Shown here: positions 60,642-64,000 of the stretch, in pieces | Layout: each line of letters begins with the position of its first letter | Numbering within the stretch: the stretch's first letter is position 1 | Origin: Volucribacter psittacicida | GTDB taxonomy: Bacteria; Pseudomonadota; Gammaproteobacteria; Enterobacterales; Pasteurellaceae | NCBI RefSeq assembly: GCF_004339025.1 | Contig: NZ_SMFT01000004.1 | Location: 62,001-126,000 of the forward strand | DNA: 64,000 bases | Reading direction: 5' to 3' | Notes under the pieces: model-generated | What the model saw: only the letters and a program-made list of their open reading frames with translations | Databases searched by the model: none | What the model was told of the DNA's origin: nothing | Made by a program: the position numbers and the translations under genes

Positions 60642-61481
60642 ATGTGTCAATTATTAGGAATGAATTGTAATACGCCAACGGATATTGTCTTTTCCTTTGA
60701 GGGCTTTCGTCGTCGTGCGGGGCTAACTGATACCCACTCCGATGGTTTTGGGATCGCTTTTTTTGAAGGTAAAGGTGTGCGTGTTTTCCGTGATGATAAA
60801 CCGGGGCATAATTCACCCATTGCAGATTGTGTAAAGCAATATCATATTAAATCTTTAAATGTGATTGCCCATATTCGTAAAGCCACCCAAGGCGATGTAA
60901 ATTTAGAAAATACCCATCCTTTTATTCGTGAAATCTGGGGCGAAAACTGGGTGTTTGCTCATAATGGTAATTTAAAAAGTTTACCCGATATGAGCGAAAG
61001 TTTATGCCAACCCATTGGCACAACGGATTCCGAAACCGCCTTTTGTTATATCGCCGAGGAATTAAAAAAACGCTATCGTAAAAAGCCAAGCGAAGAAGAG
61101 ATTTTTCAGGCAATTCAGGAGATTACCCAAGAGTTAGTGCATCGTGGCACCTTTAACTTTATGCTTTCTAATGGCGAATGGCTAATTGCTCATTGCTCAA
61201 CCAACTTGCATTATATTACTCGCCAAGCCCCTTTTGGTAAGGCACAACGCATTGATGATGATGGTGTCATTGATTTTAATGATTATGCCAAGGAGGGGGA
61301 TAAAGTCACCATTATTTCTACCTTTCCACTAACTAAAAATGAAACTTGGACCAAAATGAAACACGGCGGTTTCGTGTTTTTTAAAGATGGCGAAAAAATC
61401 CGAGAAGTTGAAGGCATTGAAAAAGAATTAGAAGACGATGGCACATTAGGTTGTGCTGGGGTAACGCCTTGTTTTGCTTAA
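60642..61481 (+). CDS. yafJ: Class II glutamine amidotransferase (YafJ-like)
   Basis: 279 residues. Cys2 is the N-terminal nucleophile (MCQLLGMNCNTPTDIVFSF), with 'NVIAHIRKATQGDVNLENTHPF' and 'WVFAHNGNLKSLPD' typical of the Ntn-type GATase fold. No synthase domain is attached. It is probably a stand-alone amidohydrolase of unknown substrate. Weak terminator with TAAGGCGTG…CACGCCTTA follows (61503-61530). Confidence 0.9.
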   Translation: MCQLLGMNCNTPTDIVFSFEGFRRRAGLTDTHSDGFGIAFFEGKGVRVFRDDKPGHNSPIADCVKQYHIKSLNVIAHIRKATQGDVNLENTHPFIREIWGENWVFAHNGNLKSLPDMSESLCQPIGTTDSETAFCYIAEELKKRYRKKPSEEEIFQAIQEITQELVHRGTFNFMLSNGEWLIAHCSTNLHYITRQAPFGKAQRIDDDGVIDFNDYAKEGDKVTIISTFPLTKNETWTKMKHGGFVFFKDGEKIREVEGIEKELEDDGTLGCAGVTPCFA

Positions 61482-61502
61482 TACTTTTGTCAGAATAATC
61501 AT

Positions 61503-61536
61503 TAAGGCGTGTCAATAATGGCACGCCTTAGCGTTT
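61503..61536 (+). terminator. Terminator-like hairpin after the amidotransferase gene
   Basis: TAAGGCGTG pairs with CACGCCTTA (61503-61511 and 61522-61530) followed by GCGTTTT. Confidence 0.5.
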
Positions 61537-61601
61537 TAGAGTAGGGAAATTATAATTCAAAAACCCACCGCACTTTAACAATATCAACATACCTCTTTAT
61601 C

Positions 61602-61625
61602 CTATTTTTAATTGGAACAACTATA
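61602..61625. repeat. Dispersed palindromic element abutting the dnaE stop
   Basis: CTATTTTTAATTGGAACAAC then TATA, immediately followed by the dnaE stop codon (TAG, complement at 61626-61628). Confidence 0.55.
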
Positions 61626-64000
61626 CTATTCAAACTCCAACTCAACGGCATTTTCTCCCAGCATATTTTCTAACTGTGTCAATAATTCATCAGTAGGGCG
61701 AATATACCATTGAATACCTAATTTGATTAATGCTCGCCCCTGTGAACTTTGATAATAAATATGGATAGGTAATGTTCCTTCGCTATAAGGTTGAATAATG
61801 GGCTTAAATTGCTTAATAAACGCTGGGGTAATTTGCTGTTCAGTAAGGCAGATGGCTAAACTTTTTGCGTAACGGCTACGGGCTTCATCGAGGGTCATTA
61901 ATTCTCGTACCGTCATTTTTAGCCCTTGGGTAAATTCGTCAAAGCTCACTTGCCCTGTGGCAATTACCACCGTATCCTTTTGCAACTTCTCGGCAAAATT
62001 ATCTAGGGCTTCGCCAAAGAGGGTAATATCTAACCGTCCTGAACGGTCATCAAGGGTGGCAATTCCTAATCGGTTGCCTTTTTTCGTAACCGCAAAGCGA
62101 ACATTCACTAACAAGCCACTGACAGTAGTTAATTGTCCACGATAATTCGGTGCTAAATCTTTTAGGCGCACAGGGCTATAATGGGAAAGTTCTTTGAGCA
62201 AACGGCTAATGGGATGATTCGTAAAATATAGCCCTAAGGTTTCTCGTTCTCCATCTAAAATCACTTTTTCCGACCATTTTGGCGTATGTGCATAAGCAAT
62301 TTCTACGTCCTCAGGGGACTCCGTTAATACACCAAACATATCCTGTTGCCCAATGGCTGCATCTTTAGCATGCTGATCGGAGGCTTTTAACGCATCTTCC
62401 AGATTTTTGGATAGGGCGGCACGATGTGGGCCAAGTTTATCAAACGCCCCCGCTAAAATAAGATTTTCAAAGGTGCGACGATTGATTTTTCTTAGGTCAA
62501 TTCTGGCACAAAGATCAAATAAATCCTTAAATACACCGCCCTTTTCTCGTGCGGTAATAAGCTCTTCAATAGGCCCTTCGCCAACCCCCTTAATCGCCCC
62601 AATACCATAGACAATTTCGCCATTATCATTGACACTAAAATGGTATTTACCACGATTAATATCCGGCGGTAACACCTTGAGTTTCATTCGCAAACATTCA
62701 TCATATAACCCCACAATTTTTTCGGTATTGTGCATTTCCGAGGTCATTACCGCCGCCATAAACTCCGCAGGATAATGGGCTTTGAGCCATAAGGTTTGGT
62801 AAGAGACCAGAGCATAAGCTGCTGAGTGGGATTTATTAAAGCCATAGCCGGCAAATTTCTCCACTAAGTCAAAGATTTTCATGGCAAGGTTGCCATCAAT
62901 CCCATTCTTGATCGCCCCAGCTTCAAAAACAGAACGCTGTTTTGCCATTTCTTCAGGCTTTTTCTTCCCCATAGCACGACGTAATAAATCCGCACCACCA
63001 AGGGTATAACCTGCTAGCACCTGAGCAATTTGCATCACTTGCTCTTGATATAAAATAATGCCATAAGTGGGTTCAAGAATGGGCTGTAATGATGGGTGTT
63101 GGTATTCCGCATCAGGATAAGAAATTTCTTCCTCGCCATGTTTGCGACGAATAAAATTATCCACCATACCTGATTGCAAAGGACCGGGACGGAATAACGC
63201 CACCAAAGCGATAATATCCTCAAAGCAGTCGGGTTTTAACCGCTTAATCAAATCTTTCATACCTCGAGATTCTAGCTGGAATACCGCCGTTGTTTCTGCA
63301 TTTAATAATAGCTTAAACGAGGCTTCATCATCTAACGCAATGGCATTAATATCCACTAAGGGCTTGCCCTCTTTGCTTAAACGTTCGTTGACCATATCCA
63401 ATGCCCATTTGATAATGGTTAAGGTACGCAAGCCCAAGAAGTCAAACTTCACTAATCCCGCATATTCCACATCATTTTTATCAAAATGGGTAACGGGGTG
63501 TTTTCCCTCCGCATCGCAATAGATTGGCGAGAAATCAGTAATGGTCGTTGGTGAAATTACCACGCCCCCTGCGTGTTTACCCGCATTACGCACGACCCCC
63601 TCGAGCTTTCTCGCCATATCAATTAATTCTTTGATTTCCTCGTCAGAATCATAGACCACTTGTAACTGTGGCTCTGCCTCAAAGGCTTTAGCTAAGGTCA
63701 TACCGGGATCGGCTGGCACTAATTTTGCAATACGATCCACAAAACCATAAGGATGGCTTAATACTCGCCCCACATCACGAATTACCGCTTTTGCCGCCAT
63801 TGTACCAAAAGTAATAATTTGCGATACCGCATCACGTCCATACATTTCTGCAACGTGCTCAATAACCCTATCCCGCCCGTCCATACAGAAATCTACATCA
63901 AAATCGGGCATAGAAACCCGCTCAGGATTTAAGAAACGCTCAAAAAGCAAATCAAATTCTAGGGGATCTAAATCAGTAATTTTTAAGGCATAAGCTACCA
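61626..64000 (-). CDS. dnaE: DNA polymerase III alpha subunit, C-terminal part (partial)
   Basis: The visible 790 or so residues are the C-terminal two-thirds of DnaE; the gene continues past the window end. '[20 protein letters not shown]' contains the catalytic Asp-x-Asp of the palm, 'HAGGVVIS' and '[27 protein letters not shown]' are the fingers. The OB fold '[34 protein letters not shown]' lies near residue 620 of the visible part. It is the replicative polymerase. Confidence 0.97.
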   Translation of the reverse strand, partial: VAYALKITDLDPLEFDLLFERFLNPERVSMPDFDVDFCMDGRDRVIEHVAEMYGRDAVSQIITFGTMAAKAVIRDVGRVLSHPYGFVDRIAKLVPADPGMTLAKAFEAEPQLQVVYDSDEEIKELIDMARKLEGVVRNAGKHAGGVVISPTTITDFSPIYCDAEGKHPVTHFDKNDVEYAGLVKFDFLGLRTLTIIKWALDMVNERLSKEGKPLVDINAIALDDEASFKLLLNAETTAVFQLESRGMKDLIKRLKPDCFEDIIALVALFRPGPLQSGMVDNFIRRKHGEEEISYPDAEYQHPSLQPILEPTYGIILYQEQVMQIAQVLAGYTLGGADLLRRAMGKKKPEEMAKQRSVFEAGAIKNGIDGNLAMKIFDLVEKFAGYGFNKSHSAAYALVSYQTLWLKAHYPAEFMAAVMTSEMHNTEKIVGLYDECLRMKLKVLPPDINRGKYHFSVNDNGEIVYGIGAIKGVGEGPIEELITAREKGGVFKDLFDLCARIDLRKINRRTFENLILAGAFDKLGPHRAALSKNLEDALKASDQHAKDAAIGQQDMFGVLTESPEDVEIAYAHTPKWSEKVILDGERETLGLYFTNHPISRLLKELSHYSPVRLKDLAPNYRGQLTTVSGLLVNVRFAVTKKGNRLGIATLDDRSGRLDITLFGEALDNFAEKLQKDTVVIATGQVSFDEFTQGLKMTVRELMTLDEARSRYAKSLAICLTEQQITPAFIKQFKPIIQPYSEGTLPIHIYYQSSQGRALIKLGIQWYIRPTDELLTQLENMLGENAVELEFE

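Noticed and set aside
1-64000. CRISPR array or cas genes
   Set aside because: No regularly spaced 23-40-bp repeats with unique spacers and no cas-like protein were seen. The repeats found are iterons, linker repeats or dispersed palindromes.

Overview
The window comes from a member of the Pasteurellaceae. The 9-bp DNA uptake sequence AAGTGCGGT (or ACCGCACTT) occurs at least 15 times. The chromosomal genes (yccA, tusE, mgsA, yccS, sstT, rimK-nfsA, grxA, tldD, purC, pdxR/pdxST, dnaE) and an IS1016-like remnant fit Haemophilus, Aggregatibacter, Avibacterium and relatives. I cannot name the species from sequence alone. The DNA is AT-rich throughout.

Bases 1 to about 31,240 are the right-hand part of a prophage integrated at the 3' end of a tRNA-Ser(UGA) gene (31275-31364); its left end lies outside the window. 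The gene order follows the lambda plan with a contractile-tail (myovirus-type) structural block. From right to left it runs integrase, excisionase-like gene, two orphan or accessory genes including a DNA methyltransferase, exo and bet recombination genes, small early genes, a three-gene accessory cassette, cI, cro, a CII-position regulator, an O-like initiator with nested iterons, a DnaC-like loader, an adenine methyltransferase, RusA, antiterminator Q, a late promoter followed by a terminator, holin, SAR endolysin, Rz/Rz1, a HicAB toxin-antitoxin module on the opposite strand, small and large terminase, portal, capsid genes, tail sheath, tail tube and a frameshifted tail chaperone pair. cI, the accessory cassette, recombination genes and integrase read to the right; cro, replication, lysis and structural genes read to the left.

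The most interesting accessory unit is the cassette at 21927-23765, directly downstream of cI in the position lambda uses for rexAB. It encodes a GHKL-type ATPase with a STAS-like N-terminus, a small STAS-like DUF4325 protein and a single-span membrane protein. I infer a lysogen-expressed signalling or exclusion/defence system; nothing in the sequence proves its function.

From 31.5 to 50.6 kb is ordinary chromosome: sulfur relay, methylglyoxal synthase, transporters, nitroreductase, ribosomal protein modification and purine permeases. Three near-identical PurR-type boxes sit in front of two nucleobase permeases and purC, suggesting one regulon. An SOS-type LexA box precedes a UmuD-like protein lacking both catalytic residues. 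A palindromic dispersed element with a TTTTAAAA centre recurs about a dozen times in this half, often touching stop codons. A 480-bp hairpin-rich intergenic pair of inverted modules lies at 45.8-46.3 kb.

From 50.9 to 56.4 kb is a variable region: a BcgI-like restriction-modification system whose specificity subunit carries both a 9-G tract and 24-bp linker repeats (two hallmarks of phase or specificity variation), a decayed IS1016-like element with intact 19-bp inverted repeats, and a broken hipBA module. The right end returns to core genes: pdxR divergent from pdxST, an MscS channel, a YafJ-like amidotransferase and the C-terminal part of dnaE, which runs off the window.
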